Assembly: GCA_944391565.1 (NCBI GenBank)
Contig: CALXUB010000031.1
Span: 1-37,587, forward strand
Reading direction: 5' to 3'
Length of the DNA: 37,587 nucleotides
Source of the DNA: an uncultured Alphaproteobacteria bacterium
GTDB lineage: Bacteria; Pseudomonadota; Alphaproteobacteria; CAAHEQ01; UBA3637
Part shown: positions 24,248-34,198 of the stretch, piece after piece
How the letters are laid out: each line of letters starts with the position of its first letter
Position numbering within the stretch: the first letter of the stretch is position 1
Translations under genes and position numbers: made by a program
Notes under the pieces: generated by a model
What the model was told of the DNA's origin: nothing
Databases searched by the model: none
Seen by the model: the letters and a program-made list of their open reading frames with translations, nothing else

Positions 24248-24507
24248 TAAATAAAAAGCTTTTTCAGTTATTTATAAGCAAGTCAGAAAATATTTTCTAT
24301 TCCAAACTTGACTTCTACCGACTGCAAAATAGGAATCAATAGCAACCATGTGTTGGTCACTCCGAAGAATGTGTCCCTTAAAGACTGACAATCTTTTATC
24401 ATTCTTGGATAATTTTGATAAGCCTTCACCCTTTTTCATCTGTTTCTATCAGTGTCAGTTTTCAAACATTGTCTCAGGCATAATCATTTCAAATTGTTAA
24501 AAGTGCA
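24248..24507. other. Intergenic stretch with nothing recognised
   Basis: About 260 nt lie between the pilin-like pseudogene and the adk terminator. No open reading frame with coding character, repeat or clear structure is seen apart from a short AAAAAGCTTTTT palindrome near 24255. It may be decayed sequence belonging to the same insertion as the pseudogene. Confidence 0.5.
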
Positions 24508-24543
24508 AAGGACGGGTTAAGAAATCCTTTTTAACCCGTCCTT
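24508..24543 (-). terminator. Terminator of secY-adk
   Basis: A perfect 13-bp stem, AAGGACGGGTTAA (24508-24520) with TTAACCCGTCCTT (24531-24543), has a 10-nt loop, 17 nt after the adk stop. On the minus strand only a weak U tract follows (TTTGCACTTTT). Confidence 0.75.
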
Positions 24544-24559
24544 ACTCAATAATCCGAAC

Positions 24560-25222
24560 CTAACAACCGACAACTTTTTTGATTTTTTCAGCGACGGTTT
24601 CTATAGACCCCGTCCCGTCAACACAAACTAAAAGCCCCCGTTCTTCATAATAAGGCAAGACCGGCGCTGTCACAGCACGATATTTGCGCAGCCTGGAAAC
24701 AACCGTTTCATAGTTATCATCCATTCGACGCACGAAATTCGTTCCGCCACAAACGTCACAACGTCCATAAACCTTCGACTTTTTGAACTTATCATGATAC
24801 ATCGTGCCACAATCCGCACACATATAACGTCCCACAATCCGCTCAATCACATATTCATCAGGAACCTGAATCTCAATCACAATATCCAGTTTCAAATCCC
24901 TATCTTTTAAAAGTTTATCCAATGCTTGAGCCTGCGGAACCGTTCTTGGAAAGCCATCCAGAATAAAACCATCTTTTGTTTCTTCACTATCCAGTTTGCC
25001 GGCAATCAAAGAAATACTCATTTCATCAGGCACAAAGTTGCCTTTATCAATTAACTCTTTAATTTTCAGTCCGAGTTCACTGCCGGAACGCGCTTCTTCC
25101 CGAAGCATCTCTCCTGTCGACAAGTGCGGAATATGCAGTCTGTCATGCAAAATCCGTGCTTGTGTTCCTTTTCCGCCCCCCGGAGGGCCCATCAAGACGA
25201 TGTCTTCGTGTTTTAAAGCCAT
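24560..25222 (-). CDS. adk: Adenylate kinase with zinc-type LID domain
   Basis: This is a 220-residue protein that interconverts AMP, ADP and ATP. The P-loop GPPGGGKGTQAR is at about residues 12-23. DGFILDGFPRTVPQAQ is the AMP-binding region. The LID has CADCG and CDVCGG (Cys at about 135, 138, 155, 158), the four-Cys zinc-binding form, instead of the zinc-free LID common in Gram-negative enteric bacteria. Four or five residues at the N-terminus (MALKHED) precede the usual start. It overlaps the secY stop by one nucleotide (TAATG), so the two are co-translated. Confidence 0.97.
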   Translation of the reverse strand: MALKHEDIVLMGPPGGGKGTQARILHDRLHIPHLSTGEMLREEARSGSELGLKIKELIDKGNFVPDEMSISLIAGKLDSEETKDGFILDGFPRTVPQAQALDKLLKDRDLKLDIVIEIQVPDEYVIERIVGRYMCADCGTMYHDKFKKSKVYGRCDVCGGTNFVRRMDDNYETVVSRLRKYRAVTAPVLPYYEERGLLVCVDGTGSIETVAEKIKKVVGC

Positions 25223-26571
25223 TACAGTCTCCCCTTTAACTGTGCTTTCCTGATTAAACTTTCATACTGATAGGCAACCAAATGCGATTGAATTTGGCTC
25301 ATTGTATCCATAATAACGGTCACGACGATCAATAACGTCGTTCCGCCTAAGAAGAACGGAACAGACAACTCCGCAATCAATATTTCCGGAAGCACACAAA
25401 GCGCAGCCAAATAAAAAGCCCCTAAAACGGTCAATCGCGTGACAACATAGTCTAAGTACTCAGCCGTGCTTTTACCCGGACGAATCCCAGCAATGAAACC
25501 GCCGTTCTTTTTCAAATTGTCTGCCGTATCTGCCGGATTAAACACAACGCCCGTATAAAAGAACGTAAAGAAAATAATCAGCAACGCATATAAAGCCATA
25601 TACAAAACACCCCCGCGGCCAAGCCAAACCGACAAATCCTGTGCCCATCCGGATTTGGAACTGTCAGACATAAACTGCAGAACCGTTAAAGGCAACATTA
25701 ACAATGCCGAAGCAAAAATCGGAGGCATAACGCCTGTAGGATTAATTTTCAACGGGAAATAAGAATTTTTTGCTGATAAAATTCGTCCTCCCATTTGACC
25801 TTTCGGATATTGGATAACAATACGACGTTGAGCGCGTTCAACAAACACAACAATATAAATCAGTGCAACCACCATCACTAAAATCGTCAACAACATCACA
25901 TTCGATAGTTGACCAACCCGTCCCAATTCAAAAGTTCGAGCAAAAGCACTTGGAATCTCAGCAATAATACCAGCCGTAATGATTAAAGAAGTACCATTAC
26001 CAACACCCCGACTGGTAATTTGTTCACCCAGCCAAACTACAAACAACGTACCGCCAAGAAGCGAAACAACCGTTGTAATTCGGAAAAGCCAAGCCGATTC
26101 CATCAAAACGGCAGATGCACCGTTAGCACCCGTCATATTTTCCAAAGCAACGGCCAAGCCATATCCTTGCAATACAGTAATCAAAACCGTTAAATAACGC
26201 GTGTATTGATTCATCTTGCGATGACCGGCTTCCCCCTCTTTTTTCAAAGCAATCAAAGACGGGAAAATCGCCGCACCTAACTGAATAATAATAGAAGCCG
26301 AAATATAGGGCATAATATTCAAGGCTAACAATGTCATACGAGATAACGCACCTCCGGCGAAAGTATCAAACATTCCCAACAAACCGGAAGCATTTCGATT
26401 AAAAACCTCTGTCAACACATCAGGATTGATCCCGGGCAACGGAACAAATGTTCCAAAACGAAAAACAACCAATGCGACCAACGTAAACAGAATTCGCTTT
26501 TGCAAATCCCCCGCTTTTGCAAATGCACCCATAGCAGATGCTTGCGGTTTTTGGACTCTTGTCAATGCCAT
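25222..26571 (-). CDS. secY: Protein translocase subunit SecY
   Basis: This is a 449-residue polytopic membrane protein with the expected ten membrane segments. It forms the SecYEG channel. Clear landmarks are FVPLPGINPDVLTEVF, LGMFDTFAGGALSRMTLLAL, NIMPYISASIIIQLGAAIFP, RGVGNGTSLIITAGI and the cytoplasmic loop KKNGGFIAGIRPGKSTAEYL. The start follows a GAGG. Unlike the usual spc operon it is cut off from rplO by a strong terminator and has its own promoter. Confidence 0.98.
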   Translation of the reverse strand: MALTRVQKPQASAMGAFAKAGDLQKRILFTLVALVVFRFGTFVPLPGINPDVLTEVFNRNASGLLGMFDTFAGGALSRMTLLALNIMPYISASIIIQLGAAIFPSLIALKKEGEAGHRKMNQYTRYLTVLITVLQGYGLAVALENMTGANGASAVLMESAWLFRITTVVSLLGGTLFVVWLGEQITSRGVGNGTSLIITAGIIAEIPSAFARTFELGRVGQLSNVMLLTILVMVVALIYIVVFVERAQRRIVIQYPKGQMGGRILSAKNSYFPLKINPTGVMPPIFASALLMLPLTVLQFMSDSSKSGWAQDLSVWLGRGGVLYMALYALLIIFFTFFYTGVVFNPADTADNLKKNGGFIAGIRPGKSTAEYLDYVVTRLTVLGAFYLAALCVLPEILIAELSVPFFLGGTTLLIVVTVIMDTMSQIQSHLVAYQYESLIRKAQLKGRL

Positions 26572-26610
26572 TTCTTACCTCGTTTTCAAAAAGACTAAAA
26601 ATCTGCGAAG

Positions 26611-26639
26611 AACATAAACTTTTTTTTAATTTTTTGCAA
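26611..26639 (-). promoter_or_regulatory. Promoter of secY-adk
   Basis: On the minus strand TTGCAA (26634-26639) is followed after a 17-nt A-rich spacer by TATGTT (26611-26616), 40 nt upstream of secY and downstream of the rplO terminator. Confidence 0.5.
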
Positions 26640-26712
26640 GCTTTTTTTTCTAAAAAGTTCCTTTTCTCAACATATTTTCAACATTTCGTTCGAATGTGCA
26701 TAAAGAACATTA

Positions 26713-26739
26713 AAAAAGGCAGGTCATCCCTGCCTTTTT
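26713..26739 (-). terminator. Terminator of the S10-spc operon (after rplO)
   Basis: AAAAAGGCAGG (26713-26723) pairs perfectly with CCTGCCTTTTT (26729-26739) around a 5-nt loop, with U tracts. It lies 17 nt after the rplO stop and makes secY a separate unit or strongly reduced readthrough product. Confidence 0.85.
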
Positions 26740-26755
26740 CTTTTGTTAAAAGCAA

Positions 26756-27304
26756 CTAAGCTTCTTTTTTAGTTGATTTTTTTGTAGCTTTTTTAACCGT
26801 TTTCTTTTCCGTTTTCGGCTCTTCGGATTTTTCAGAACCAGGACGGGTTGTATCGATAATCAGCTCTCCGCCAACCTTTTCAATAGCTGCTTTTGCAGAA
26901 GCTGTCGCACCGACCGCACGGATCGTCAGCTTAGCTTTTAACTCGCCTTTGCCCAAAATCCGGACACCGTCTTTCGCACGACGAATGACACCTGCTTCCA
27001 TCAAAGAAACAGCGTTGACTTCTTTACCGGCATCCAGAGAACCGGCATCGACAGCCGCCTGCAAACGATCCAAATTAACTTCAACGAAATCCAAACGGAA
27101 AACATTATTAAAACCGCGCTTCGGCAAGCGACGGTAAATCGGCATTTGACCGCCTTCAAAACCGTTGATTGCTACACCGGAACGGGAGGTTTGTCCCTTA
27201 ACGCCGCGACCGGCTGTCCGACCTTTGCCGGAACCCAGCCCGCGAGCCACACGCGTGCGGTTCTTTGTCGCGCCATCATTATCGCGAATTTGATTCAGTT
27301 TCAT
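26756..27304 (-). CDS. rplO: 50S ribosomal protein L15
   Basis: This is a 182-residue protein. The N-terminal Gly/Arg-rich arm ([20 protein letters not shown]) and [19 protein letters not shown] identify L15, which binds 23S rRNA late in assembly. The C-terminal ~30 residues ([20 protein letters not shown]) are a Lys-rich extension beyond the normal ~150. It begins 4 nt after rpsE, so the rpmD gene that normally lies between them is missing. Confidence 0.98.
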   Translation of the reverse strand: MKLNQIRDNDGATKNRTRVARGLGSGKGRTAGRGVKGQTSRSGVAINGFEGGQMPIYRRLPKRGFNNVFRLDFVEVNLDRLQAAVDAGSLDAGKEVNAVSLMEAGVIRRAKDGVRILGKGELKAKLTIRAVGATASAKAAIEKVGGELIIDTTRPGSEKSEEPKTEKKTVKKATKKSTKKEA

Positions 27305-27308
27305 CCTC

Positions 27309-27905
27309 TTATTCCTTTACTTCTTTATCGGCTGCAGCTTCTTTTTCCGAAGCTCCATCTCGACGGGAAACAATATCTCCGACTTTTTTACCGCGTTTCG
27401 CTGCAACAATCCGAGGAGAGTTGACAGATGTTAAAGCGGCAAAAGTTGCTCTAATCATATTATGCGGGTTGGCAGATCCAGTCGATTTGGCAACGATATC
27501 CTGAATACCCATCGTTTCAAATACGGCACGCATCGGACCTCCGGCAATGATACCCGTACCGGGAACAGCCGCGCGCAAAACAACCTTACCGGCGCCGTAA
27601 TGTCCCATCACATCATGATGCAAGGTACGTCCTTCTCTTAAAGGCACACGAATCATGGCATGTTTTGCCGATTCAGTCGCTTTACGAATAGCCTCAGGCA
27701 CTTCACGCGCCTTTCCGGTACCGAAACCGACACGGCCTTTTTGGTCTCCCACAACGACAAGCGCTGCAAAAGCCATCCGACGACCACCTTTAACAGTCTT
27801 CGCAACACGATTGACATGAACGAGCTTATCGACGAACTCTTCTTGAGTTTTTTCGAGTTTTCCGTCTTCGTTCTTGCGGCGACCTTGTGTATTTTCTCTA
27901 GCCAT
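27309..27905 (-). CDS. rpsE: 30S ribosomal protein S5
   Basis: This is a 198-residue protein. The double-stranded RNA-binding part contains [16 protein letters not shown] and [20 protein letters not shown]. The C-terminal part has [20 protein letters not shown] and [18 protein letters not shown]5 acts at the mRNA entrance and affects decoding fidelity. It has a short charged C-terminal tail ([11 protein letters not shown]). Confidence 0.99.
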   Translation of the reverse strand: MARENTQGRRKNEDGKLEKTQEEFVDKLVHVNRVAKTVKGGRRMAFAALVVVGDQKGRVGFGTGKAREVPEAIRKATESAKHAMIRVPLREGRTLHHDVMGHYGAGKVVLRAAVPGTGIIAGGPMRAVFETMGIQDIVAKSTGSANPHNMIRATFAALTSVNSPRIVAAKRGKKVGDIVSRRDGASEKEAAADKEVKE

Positions 27906-27914
27906 CTTCTTCTC

Positions 27915-28268
27915 CTAGAATTTCAAGCCGTTTTCACGAGCCGCATCTGCCAAGGCCTTCACACGCCCATGATAGATGTAGCCGCCACGGTCAAATACAA
28001 CTTCACTTACGTTTGCTTTCAACGCACGTTCGGCAATCAACTTGCCAACTGCCGCGGCTCCGGCAACCGTAGACCCTTTTTCTGTAATCTCTTTATTCAA
28101 AGAAGAAGCAGAAACGATTGTTTTTCCGGCTTTATCATCAATGATTTGCACAGAGATGTTTTTTTCGGAACGATACACCGACAAACGAAGTCTGTCTGAT
28201 GCATTCTGTCTTAAGCCGTAGCGTGTACGAGCTTTGCGACGTTCAAATTTCTTATCAGATTGTTTCAT
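27915..28268 (-). CDS. rplR: 50S ribosomal protein L18
   Basis: This is a 117-residue protein of normal size that binds 5S rRNA with L5 and L25. Landmarks are [36 protein letters not shown] and the C-terminal [20 protein letters not shown]. It is 9 nt from both neighbours' reading frames. Confidence 0.99.
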   Translation of the reverse strand: MKQSDKKFERRKARTRYGLRQNASDRLRLSVYRSEKNISVQIIDDKAGKTIVSASSLNKEITEKGSTVAGAAAVGKLIAERALKANVSEVVFDRGGYIYHGRVKALADAARENGLKF

Positions 28269-28277
28269 CTTTATTTC

Positions 28278-28811
28278 CTATTTCTTCTTGCCTTCTTTGC
28301 GGCGGACAGTTTCTTCCACATACTTCACACCTTTTCCCTTATAAGGTTCTGGCGGACGATAGGAACGAATCTTCGAGGCAACTGCCCCCACATCGCGCTT
28401 GTCACATCCCGAAATTTCAATTTCGGTCTGAGACGGACAAGCAATCTTAACACCTTGAGGCGCATCAAAATCAATGTCGTGGCTGAACCCCAAAGAAAGT
28501 TTAATGCCTTTGGCTGTTGCCTGAGCTCTGTAGCCGACACCGATCAGTTCCAATTTGCGCACAAAGCCTTCAGAAACGCCCTTCACCATATTATTCAGGT
28601 TAGCGCGAACCGTTCCCCACTGCATGCGATTGTTTTTGCTCTGCGTATGTGGAGTCACAACGACTTGGTCATTTTCGACTGTCACTGTCACATCACTCGG
28701 CAAAGCACATTTTAATTCGCCTAACTTACCTTTGACGACAGCTTCACCGTTTGCCACATTAACCGTGACGCCTTGCGGAAGTTTAACAGGATATTTTCCA
28801 ACACGAGACAT
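28278..28811 (-). CDS. rplF: 50S ribosomal protein L6
   Basis: This is a 177-residue protein built of two similar domains, located near the sarcin-ricin loop and L12 stalk base. It shows MSRVGKYPVKLPQGVTVNVA, the linker GVSEGFVRKLELIGVGYRAQ and the C-terminal signature RSYRPPEPYKGKGVKY. Confidence 0.99.
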   Translation of the reverse strand: MSRVGKYPVKLPQGVTVNVANGEAVVKGKLGELKCALPSDVTVTVENDQVVVTPHTQSKNNRMQWGTVRANLNNMVKGVSEGFVRKLELIGVGYRAQATAKGIKLSLGFSHDIDFDAPQGVKIACPSQTEIEISGCDKRDVGAVASKIRSYRPPEPYKGKGVKYVEETVRRKEGKKK

Positions 28812-28823
28812 GCTTTCCTCCTA

Positions 28824-29222
28824 TTAAAACACTTTGCACAAAACTTCGCCGCCGACATTGGCTTGACGCGCTTCGTGATCAGACATCACACCTTGCGGCG
28901 TGGATAAAACAAAGATTCCCAATCCGTTATAGAACTTAGGTAAATCTTTCACCTTGGAATAAACGCGGCGGCCAGGGACCGATACACGTTCAATTTCGTT
29001 AATCACAGGGCGTCCTTCATGATATTTCAATTCAATTTTAAATTGTTCAACGCCAGGACGAACAGTTTCCCGTTCAAACCCTCTGATATACCCTTCGCGC
29101 TTTAACACATCCAACACATTTGCACGTAAGTTGGAAGCCGGTGCCACGATGTGGCTTTTGCGCGCTTGCTGACCATTGCGAATACGTGTCAGCATATCTG
29201 CTAAAGGATCTGTCATAGACAT
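28824..29222 (-). CDS. rpsH: 30S ribosomal protein S8
   Basis: This is a 132-residue protein. [20 protein letters not shown] at the N-terminus and the C-terminal [20 protein letters not shown] are diagnostic. S8 binds the central 16S domain; in E. coli it also represses the spc operon by binding mRNA near rplE, which I could not test here. Confidence 0.99.
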   Translation of the reverse strand: MSMTDPLADMLTRIRNGQQARKSHIVAPASNLRANVLDVLKREGYIRGFERETVRPGVEQFKIELKYHEGRPVINEIERVSVPGRRVYSKVKDLPKFYNGLGIFVLSTPQGVMSDHEARQANVGGEVLCKVF

Positions 29223-29235
29223 CGTCTAATTCTCC

Positions 29236-29541
29236 TTACCAACTGGCTTTCGTCATACCGGGAATTTGACCTTCCGAGGCCAACTCACGCAGTTTGATAC
29301 GACTGAGCTTAAATTTACGATAATTTCCTCTCGGACGACCTGTCAATTCACACCGATGGTGTATTCTAACAGACGCACTGTTGCGAGGAAGCTTGGCAAG
29401 TTTCATCACAGCTTGAATAATCTCTTCCGGTGATGAAGCTTTGTTGTGAATAATTGCATTCAAAGCATCGCGTCTTGCTTTGTACTTTTGAGCAAGCTTT
29501 TCACGCTTTTTATTCCGTTCAATAGAACTTGTTTTTGCCAT
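29236..29541 (-). CDS. rpsN: 30S ribosomal protein S14 (zinc-independent form)
   Basis: This is a 101-residue protein. [20 protein letters not shown] begins it and [20 protein letters not shown] with [11 protein letters not shown] ends it. The long form without the two CxxC pairs is the zinc-independent type usual in proteobacteria. It binds the 16S 3' major domain in the head. Confidence 0.99.
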   Translation of the reverse strand: MAKTSSIERNKKREKLAQKYKARRDALNAIIHNKASSPEEIIQAVMKLAKLPRNSASVRIHHRCELTGRPRGNYRKFKLSRIKLRELASEGQIPGMTKASW

Positions 29542-29551
29542 GGTTTACTCC

Positions 29552-30091
29552 TTACTTTGTAAACGGCATATTGAAACCGGACAGCAAAGCTTTCGCTTCT
29601 TTGTCTGTTTTCGCAGACGTACAAATAATGATGTCAAGACCTCTGATTTTATCGACTTCATCATAGTTGATTTCCAAGAAAACGATTTGTTCTTTCAAAC
29701 CCATCGCGAAATTACCATGACCATCAAAGCTCTTACCAGAAATTCCGCGGAAGTCGCGAATACGCGGCATTGCCATCGTAATCAGACGATCCAAAAATTC
29801 ATACATCTTTTCTTTACGCAAAGTCACTTTACAGCCGATCGGCATGTCTTCACGCAGTTTAAAAGATGCCACAGACTTTTTGGCTTTCGTCAAAACAGGC
29901 TTTTGACCTGCAATCGCCGTCATATCTTTCAAAGCACCTTCCAAGGCTTTTCTGTCTTCAGTTGCCTCTCCGACACCCATGTTCAAGACGATTTTCTCAA
30001 GACGCGGAATTTCCATCTCATTTTTATATCCGAACTCTTTTTGCAAAGCAGGACGGATTTCTTTTTCATATAAATCTTTTAATCGAGACAT
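29552..30091 (-). CDS. rplE: 50S ribosomal protein L5
   Basis: This is a 179-residue protein of normal length. It shows [20 protein letters not shown], the P-loop-like [20 protein letters not shown], and [21 protein letters not shown]5 carries 5S rRNA into the large subunit and contacts S13 at bridge B1b. Confidence 0.99.
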   Translation of the reverse strand: MSRLKDLYEKEIRPALQKEFGYKNEMEIPRLEKIVLNMGVGEATEDRKALEGALKDMTAIAGQKPVLTKAKKSVASFKLREDMPIGCKVTLRKEKMYEFLDRLITMAMPRIRDFRGISGKSFDGHGNFAMGLKEQIVFLEINYDEVDKIRGLDIIICTSAKTDKEAKALLSGFNMPFTK

Positions 30092-30101
30092 AATTCACTC
30101 C

Positions 30102-30419
30102 TTAACCGTCAATCACTTCGCCGGAACGTTTAGCAATACGTACTTTGCGTCCGCCTTCTAAAACCTTGCTTCCCATACGAGAAGCCTTTCCGGTTTTCGG
30201 GTCAACAATCGCCACGTTGGAAACATGAATCGGGGCTTCTTTGTTAACGATACCACCAGCGTTTTCCTGTGTCGGTTTTTGATGACGCTTTACCATATTC
30301 ACCCCGGAAACAATAACTTTGTTTTCTTTGGGCATGGCTTTTGTCACTTCGCCCGTTTTACCTTTATCTTTTCCGGTAATAACGATGACTTTGTCACCTT
30401 TTTTAATTTTCATAGCCAT
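30102..30419 (-). CDS. rplX: 50S ribosomal protein L24
   Basis: This is a 105-residue protein. The N-terminal KOW motif ([20 protein letters not shown]) is followed by [20 protein letters not shown]. It is an assembly-initiating protein. Its ATG overlaps the rplN stop by one nucleotide (TAATG). Confidence 0.99.
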   Translation of the reverse strand: MAMKIKKGDKVIVITGKDKGKTGEVTKAMPKENKVIVSGVNMVKRHQKPTQENAGGIVNKEAPIHVSNVAIVDPKTGKASRMGSKVLEGGRKVRIAKRSGEVIDG

Positions 30420-30787
30420 TATAAGACCTCCGGAGCCAAAGAAATAATTTTCATATAATTCTTAGCTCTTAATTCACGAGTCACCGGGCCAAAAATACGG
30501 GTTCCGATCGGCTCGCCATCTTTGTTAATCAAAACAGCGGCATTGCTGTCAAAACGAATGGCACTTCCGTCAGGACGACGAATTTCTTTTTTCGTCCGCA
30601 CAATAACGGCACGATGCACATCACCTTTTTTGACGCGACCGCGTGGTATTGCTTCTTTAATGGAAACGACAATAACATCGCCCACGGAAGCAACCTTACG
30701 CTTCGAACCGCCTAAGACCTTAATGCAGTAGACACGCCGAGCACCGGAGTTATCTGCTACGTCCAGGTTAGTACTAATTTGAATCAT
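30419..30787 (-). CDS. rplN: 50S ribosomal protein L14
   Basis: This is a 122-residue protein, exactly the usual length. [20 protein letters not shown] and [20 protein letters not shown] are family ends. It forms part of bridges B5 and B8 to the small subunit. Confidence 0.99.
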   Translation of the reverse strand: MIQISTNLDVADNSGARRVYCIKVLGGSKRKVASVGDVIVVSIKEAIPRGRVKKGDVHRAVIVRTKKEIRRPDGSAIRFDSNAAVLINKDGEPIGTRIFGPVTRELRAKNYMKIISLAPEVL

Positions 30788-30811
30788 TAGGTTATTCCTT
30801 CCCTATTAACT

Positions 30812-31054
30812 CTATTGTTCTGCCGCTTCGGTCACCACTTCCCAAGTTTTGGTCTTGGAAACCGGACGGCACTCTTGAATCCGCACAACGTCACCGACTT
30901 TGTGCTGATTGCTTTCATCATGAGCATGATATTTTTTACTGCTCTTAATGTATTTCTTATAAACGGGGTGCATAACACGACGTTCGACCTGGACAACAAC
31001 AGTCTTATCCATTTTGTCGGAAACGACAACACCTTGTAAAATACGTTTAGGCAT
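30812..31054 (-). CDS. rpsQ: 30S ribosomal protein S17
   Basis: This is an 80-residue OB-fold protein. [20 protein letters not shown] and [20 protein letters not shown] are diagnostic. It is a primary 16S 5'-domain binder. It starts one nucleotide after rpmC ends. Confidence 0.99.
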   Translation of the reverse strand: MPKRILQGVVVSDKMDKTVVVQVERRVMHPVYKKYIKSSKKYHAHDESNQHKVGDVVRIQECRPVSKTKTWEVVTEAAEQ

Positions 31055-31055
31055 C

Positions 31056-31262
31056 TTATACCCCTTTCTTTGCTAAACGCTCTGTTTGAAGCGTTTTGAT
31101 TTTTGCAATTTCACGACGCACCTGACGACGGCGATTCGTATTCGCCAACTGACCGGTTGCCTGTGAAAAACGCAAGTTGAGAGACTCTTTACGCAGCTCT
31201 TGAACCAAATCTTTCAGCTCTGCGTCAGTTTTTGCTCTTAAATCTTTAATTTTCAACATCAT
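31056..31262 (-). CDS. rpmC: 50S ribosomal protein L29
   Basis: This is a 68-residue two-helix protein. [20 protein letters not shown] and the basic [19 protein letters not shown] match the family. Located at the tunnel exit next to L23. Its first ATG overlaps the rplP stop (TAATG); the second ATG at 31259 is an equally possible start. Confidence 0.98.
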   Translation of the reverse strand: MMLKIKDLRAKTDAELKDLVQELRKESLNLRFSQATGQLANTNRRRQVRREIAKIKTLQTERLAKKGV

Positions 31263-31684
31263 TAAACCTCTTCACTTGCAGAACGCGCAATGAATTTCGT
31301 TTTAATCGGCAGCTTAGCAGCAGCCAATGCAAACGCTTCACGAGCGACCTCTTCCGACACGCCGTCGACTTCGAACATAATCCGTCCGGGTTTCACACGG
31401 CAGACCCAGAATTCAACCGAGCCTTTTCCTTTCCCTTGACGAACTTCAGGCGGCTTTTTGGAAACAGGAACATCCGGGAAAATACGAATCCACATTTTTC
31501 CCTGACGCTTCATGGCACGAGAAATCGCACGACGTGCTGCCTCAATTTGACGCGCAGTCACACGTTCCGGCTCCAACGCCTTCAGGCCGTAAGACCCAAA
31601 GTCCAGGGTCGCAGCCCCTTTCGTCAGGCCATGGATACGACCTTTAAAGGCTTTACGAAATTTTGTTCTTTTAGGAACTAACAT
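31262..31684 (-). CDS. rplP: 50S ribosomal protein L16
   Basis: This is a 140-residue protein. [20 protein letters not shown] opens it, with the conserved [20 protein letters not shown] and [21 protein letters not shown]16 positions A-site tRNA and is the bacterial counterpart of eukaryotic uL16. Confidence 0.99.
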   Translation of the reverse strand: MLVPKRTKFRKAFKGRIHGLTKGAATLDFGSYGLKALEPERVTARQIEAARRAISRAMKRQGKMWIRIFPDVPVSKKPPEVRQGKGKGSVEFWVCRVKPGRIMFEVDGVSEEVAREAFALAAAKLPIKTKFIARSASEEV

Positions 31685-31699
31685 AATCTAAACCCTTTC

Positions 31700-32371
31700 T
31701 TACCGTTGTTCAGCCAAGCGCTTGTCTTGAGCCATCGGGTCATGAGCCATGATTTCACCTTTGAAAATCCAGACCTTAATCCCGCAGCAGCCGTAAGCCG
31801 TATGCGCCGTTGCTGTTCCATAATCCACATCAGCACGCAAAGTATGCAAAGGCACACGACCTTCACGATACCATTCAACCCGAGCGATTTCAGCACCACC
31901 CAAACGACCACCGCATGTGATGCGAATGCCTTGAGCGCCCAAACGCAGTGCTGTCTGCACAGCACGCTTCATCGCGCGACGGAAAGAAACACGGCGTTCC
32001 AATTGCTGTGCGATTCCGTCTGCAACCAAAGTTGCATCCAATTCAGGTTTGCGAACTTCTACAATATTTAAATTCACTTCACCGCCCGTAATCTTTTGCA
32101 AGTCATTACGCAAAGCGTCAATATCCTGACCTTTTTTGCCAATGACAACGCCCGGACGCGCAGAATAAATCGTCACTCTGGCTTTTTGAGCCGGTCGTTC
32201 GATTACAACACGAGCAACCCCGGCCATTGCCAGTTTTTCCATGATATATTCACGGATTTTCAAGTCTTCATGCAACAGCTTGGCATAATCTTTCTTACCG
32301 GCGAACCACCGAGAATCCCAAGTTTTATTGATGCCTAACCGAAGACCATTCGGGTTAACTTTCTGTCCCAT
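31700..32371 (-). CDS. rpsC: 30S ribosomal protein S3
   Basis: This is a 223-residue protein with [20 protein letters not shown], a KH domain with the GKKG loop ([20 protein letters not shown]), and [21 protein letters not shown]3 forms the mRNA entry helicase with S4 and S5. Start overlaps the rplV stop by one nucleotide (TAATG). Confidence 0.99.
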   Translation of the reverse strand: MGQKVNPNGLRLGINKTWDSRWFAGKKDYAKLLHEDLKIREYIMEKLAMAGVARVVIERPAQKARVTIYSARPGVVIGKKGQDIDALRNDLQKITGGEVNLNIVEVRKPELDATLVADGIAQQLERRVSFRRAMKRAVQTALRLGAQGIRITCGGRLGGAEIARVEWYREGRVPLHTLRADVDYGTATAHTAYGCCGIKVWIFKGEIMAHDPMAQDKRLAEQR

Positions 32372-32742
32372 TAGACTTTCTCCTCTTGTTCACGAACGAC
32401 AATCGTCAGATTTGAAAAAGCTTTCAAAATCTTTCCGGCGCGACCTTTGGCCATCGCATGAAATCTTTTCATAACCATTGCTTTTCCAACATAGGCTTCC
32501 GCCACATAGAGACGATCCACATCCAGGTTATGATTGTTTTCTGCGTTCGCAATAGCGGACATCAGAACTTTTTTCACATCCCCGGCAACACGGCGATTGG
32601 AAAAAGCCAATTCCGACAAAGCCTTATTCACCGCCAATCCACGAATGGATTGTGCGACCAAATTCAGCTTGCGGGGGCTGGTACGAATAGCCCGAGCTCT
32701 TGCTGTCACCGCTTTTACTTCTTTCTTTTCAACCATCGTCAT
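32371..32742 (-). CDS. rplV: 50S ribosomal protein L22
   Basis: This is a 123-residue protein. [20 protein letters not shown] and the beta-hairpin region PTH-equivalent [20 protein letters not shown] identify it. Its extended hairpin lines the exit tunnel opposite L4. Start overlaps the rpsS stop (TAATG); Met3 is an alternative start. Confidence 0.98.
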   Translation of the reverse strand: MTMVEKKEVKAVTARARAIRTSPRKLNLVAQSIRGLAVNKALSELAFSNRRVAGDVKKVLMSAIANAENNHNLDVDRLYVAEAYVGKAMVMKRFHAMAKGRAGKILKAFSNLTIVVREQEEKV

Positions 32743-33029
32743 TAAACCTTTTTCACTGCTGCTTTTTTATCGCCTGCGGTATGGCCGGCAAATGTTCTTG
32801 TCGGAGCGAACTCCCCAAGCTTATGACCAACCATATTCTCCGTCACCAGAACAGGGATAAACTTCTTACCATTATACACGCCAAAAGTCAAGCCCACAAA
32901 ATCAGGCAGAATTGTTGAACGACGAGACCAGGTTTTAATCACTTCATGACGACCTGCCGCCTTTGCTTTTTCAGCTTTGGCTAACATATAACCGTCAACA
33001 AAAGGACCTTTCCAAATTGAACGAGTCAT
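32742..33029 (-). CDS. rpsS: 30S ribosomal protein S19
   Basis: This is a 95-residue protein. [40 protein letters not shown] and [20 protein letters not shown] match S19. It forms the head complex with S13. Confidence 0.99.
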   Translation of the reverse strand: MTRSIWKGPFVDGYMLAKAEKAKAAGRHEVIKTWSRRSTILPDFVGLTFGVYNGKKFIPVLVTENMVGHKLGEFAPTRTFAGHTAGDKKAAVKKV

Positions 33030-33039
33030 TTAGTCTCTC

Positions 33040-33867
33040 CTATTTCTTTTTACTCAAATGACGAGAACGCATAATCATACGATCTGTCTTCTTATTCGTG
33101 CGGGTCTTAGCCCCACGTGTACACTTACCCCAAGGCGTTGCCGGAGCACGTCCGCCATTGCCGCGGCCACCATGCGGGTGGTCAACAGGGTTCATGGCAA
33201 TACCGCGCGTTTGAGGTCTGATACCGAGCCAACGAGAACGACCGGCTTTAGCCAATGTCGTATTTTGTTTATCGGCATTCGATACCGCACCGATCGAAGC
33301 AAGACATTCCCCGCGAACCATTCTCAGTTCTCCGGAGTTCAAACGCAACTGAGCATAACCGCCGTCTTTACCGATTAATTGGGCATAACAACCGGCCGAA
33401 CGAGCCAACTGGCCGCCGCGTCCCGGCTTTAATTCAACGTTATGAACAATCGTTCCGACGGGCATATTTTTCAGGGGCATTGTGTTGCCCGGTTTGATGT
33501 CCACCTTTTCGGCTGACAGAACAACATCACCGGCCTTCAACCGTTGTGGAGCAACAATATAGGCTTGTTCCCCGTCTTCGTATTGAATAAGCGCAATAAA
33601 CGCTGTTCTGTTCGGATCATATTCTAAGCGTTCAACGGTAGCAGGCATATCCATCTTCGAGCGTCTGAAATCAATCACTCGATAAGAACGTTTATGTCCA
33701 CCGCCCCGATGACGGCTGGTGATATGTCCATGATTATTACGACCGCCTGAGCTTTTCAGCCCTTCAGTCAAAGACTTAACCGGCGCGCCTTTAAACAACT
33801 CGCTGCGATCAATCGCAATCAAGTGTCTTGTCGAAGGAGTAACCGGACTGTATGTTTTTAAAGCCAT
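33040..33867 (-). CDS. rplB: 50S ribosomal protein L2
   Basis: This is a 275-residue protein. [20 protein letters not shown] and the C-terminal [20 protein letters not shown], with the conserved His near the peptidyl-transferase centre, identify L2. L2 is needed for subunit association and peptidyl transfer. Confidence 0.99.
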   Translation of the reverse strand: MALKTYSPVTPSTRHLIAIDRSELFKGAPVKSLTEGLKSSGGRNNHGHITSRHRGGGHKRSYRVIDFRRSKMDMPATVERLEYDPNRTAFIALIQYEDGEQAYIVAPQRLKAGDVVLSAEKVDIKPGNTMPLKNMPVGTIVHNVELKPGRGGQLARSAGCYAQLIGKDGGYAQLRLNSGELRMVRGECLASIGAVSNADKQNTTLAKAGRSRWLGIRPQTRGIAMNPVDHPHGGRGNGGRAPATPWGKCTRGAKTRTNKKTDRMIMRSRHLSKKK

Positions 33868-33871
33868 AATC

Positions 33872-34198
33872 TTAAATTCCTGTCGTCACATCAATATTTT
33901 GACCGTTTTCCAACGTCACGATTGCTTTTTTCATATCGCTCCGTTGTCCTTTTGTGTTGCGGAACATTTTCACTTTTCCACGAACACAAGAAGTATTCAC
34001 AGCCTTTACTTTCACCCCGAACAACCCTTCAACAGCCTTTTTAATTTCAGGCTTTGTAGCGTCCATGGGCACAACAAAAGTCACTTGCCCTTGTTCGGAA
34101 ACCTTCATTGCTTTTTCCGTAATGAGCGGACGACGCAGCACTTCGTACAAACGTTCCGTCATTTTCGTTTCAGCATTTTTTACTGTCGTTTTCTTCAT
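33872..34198 (-). CDS. rplW: 50S ribosomal protein L23
   Basis: This is a 108-residue protein. [20 protein letters not shown] and [20 protein letters not shown] identify it. L23 is the tunnel-exit docking site for trigger factor and SRP. The ATG at 34198 overlaps the rplD stop as ATGA; the internal Met13 ([12 protein letters not shown]) aligns better with shorter family members, so the first twelve residues may be an extension. Confidence 0.98.
   Translation of the reverse strand: MKKTTVKNAETKMTERLYEVLRRPLITEKAMKVSEQGQVTFVVPMDATKPEIKKAVEGLFGVKVKAVNTSCVRGKVKMFRNTKGQRSDMKKAIVTLENGQNIDVTTGI

Noticed and set aside
6774-24559. Insertion sequences or transposases explaining the broken genes
   Set aside because: No transposase motifs, terminal inverted repeats or target-site duplications were recognised near either pseudogene locus.
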